Positions 4,969 through 5,479 of a stretch of 5,479 bases of DNA are shown here, piece by piece. The stretch covers positions 1 to 5,479 of the forward strand of contig JAKAZC010000200.1 of NCBI GenBank assembly GCA_021826655.1, given 5' to 3'. The notes below the pieces were generated by a model. The model ran no database searches, was not told the DNA's origin, and saw nothing but the letters and a program-made list of their open reading frames with translations. Numbering within the stretch: position 1 is the stretch's first letter; every line of letters starts with the position of its first letter. Position numbers and translations under genes: made by a program. The stretch is from Actinomycetes bacterium (GTDB lineage: Bacteria > Actinomycetota > Acidimicrobiia > Acidimicrobiales > RAAP-2).

Positions 4969-4986
4969 CCGGGCCGTAGGCCCTGG
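4969..4986. terminator. GC-rich stem-loop between convergent genes (weak terminator candidate)
   Basis: GGGCC-GTA-GGCCC (4971-4983) is a perfect five-pair stem, extended by CC/GG with one bulged T. It lies about 90 bases beyond the stop of the leftward membrane-protein gene and about 110 beyond the broken permease. No T-run follows on either strand. Confidence 0.25.
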
Positions 4987-4992
4987 TTGGGA

Positions 4993-5014
4993 GTGGTTAC
5001 AGACAAGTCACCAC
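4993..5014. terminator. Imperfect stem-loop between convergent genes (weak terminator candidate)
   Basis: GTGGTTAC (4993-5000) and GTCACCAC (5007-5014) pair at 7 of 8 positions around the loop AGACAA. It starts about 60 bases past the stop of the leftward gene at 5075. There is no T-run, so termination is a guess. Confidence 0.25.
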
Positions 5015-5074
5015 GTTCCGCTCGGGCTGACCGCGACTCGCTCGATCCACGGTGCCAGAGGACTGGCCGGTTCG

Positions 5075-5473
5075 TCAGTTCCAGCCCGGTGTTCGCCTTC
5101 CGCCGCGGCGATGGTCTCGGCGAGGGCCGGGCCACGGTGACCAGTACAGGACGGCAAGCAGTCCAAGGCCCACGACGCCAATGACGAGCAGCGACAAGGC
5201 GAGGGGGTGGACATCGACGCCTGCGACATGCGGCCCGAGGAACTGGCCCAGCGGACCGGGGAGCAAGATCCGCCCCGGACCGGGCGGGAAGAGCCGGAAG
5301 GACCCGGGTCCGACGAGGTGCCGGTGAGCGGCGACGGCGACGGAGTGACCACGGACGCCGACGAGAAGCACCAAGCCGGCGACGACGGCCAGCACGCCGA
5401 GGAGGACGCTGAGGGCGATCGCGATGGGTGGCCGCCGGAAAGAGAGACGGTCGGGAGCCGGCGGGCCGGTCAC
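5075..5473 (-). CDS. Small two-helix membrane protein, unknown function
   Basis: I do not recognise this family. The leftward frame encodes 132 residues from a GTG at 5473, six bases from the window edge, so the true start may lie outside. A short basic N-terminus (MTGPPAPDRLSFRRPP) leads into a strongly hydrophobic helix at about 17-40 (IAIALSVLLGVLAVVAGLVLLVGV). A loop of about 48 residues rich in Pro and Gly follows (e.g. FPPGPGRILLPGPLG), then a second helix at about 90-111 (PLALSLLVIGVVGLGLLAVLYW) and a basic tail (RRDHRRGGRR). Two clear helices, positive charges flanking them and mostly G/C third bases make a real coding gene likely. Topology is probably both ends inside with the loop outside. 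It converges on the broken permease and shows no sign of being its missing part. Confidence 0.6.
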   Translation of the reverse strand: MTGPPAPDRLSFRRPPIAIALSVLLGVLAVVAGLVLLVGVRGHSVAVAAHRHLVGPGSFRLFPPGPGRILLPGPLGQFLGPHVAGVDVHPLALSLLVIGVVGLGLLAVLYWSPWPGPRRDHRRGGRRTPGWN

Positions 5474-5479
5474 GCCTCG

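Noticed and set aside
1..5479. CRISPR array, tRNA or rRNA genes
   Set aside because: No regularly spaced repeats, no cloverleaf-like sequence with CCA end and no rRNA motif were seen on either strand by eye.

Overview
The window is very GC-rich and its coding frames mostly end codons in G or C. It has GTG starts, stop/start overlaps of the TGATG type, and several genes whose -10-like hexamer lies only 6-7 bases before the start codon. Together with the gene families (an amidohydrolase-2 protein with a VDDHIIEP N-terminus, a SnoaL-like protein, SDRs and a DrrA-type ABC ATPase) this suggests an actinobacterium, possibly an acidimicrobial or mycobacterial relative. The lineage is inferred from style only. 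No rRNA, tRNA or taxonomic marker is present.

Layout. From about 1963 down to 1, three genes read leftward: a SnoaL-like/NTF2-fold protein (1963-1562), a metal-dependent amidohydrolase-2 family enzyme (1375-230), and the N-terminal third of a short-chain dehydrogenase (230 to beyond base 1). The last two overlap by one base. A 116-base divergent promoter region (1964-2079) separates this arm from a rightward arm: a second, complete SDR (2080-2910), a small antibiotic-biosynthesis-monooxygenase (ABM) fold protein (3067-3441), a DrrA-like ABC exporter ATPase (3493-4485) and its ABC-2 permease partner (from 4485). The permease is broken twice. A 7-base tandem duplication at 4574-4587 shifts the frame, and the homology stops abruptly at 4860. 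Bases 4861-5074 are non-coding, repeat-bearing DNA whose first part resembles an IS21-type element end. A leftward gene for a small two-helix membrane protein (5473-5075) closes the window.

How the genes may work together. Two SDRs, an amidohydrolase-2 enzyme, a SnoaL-like protein and an ABM-fold protein in one neighbourhood fit oxidative breakdown or modification of a small, probably hydrophobic or cyclic, organic molecule. The DrrAB-type transporter would have been the efflux part, but its membrane subunit looks inactivated here. The substrate cannot be read from the sequence.

I do not see a convincing new biological system. The observations most worth checking are the 7-base duplication that breaks the permease and that, if removed, exactly restores a permease-like protein; the sharp junction at 4860/4861; and a repeated leaderless-promoter arrangement at four genes with paired dyads in the divergent control region.
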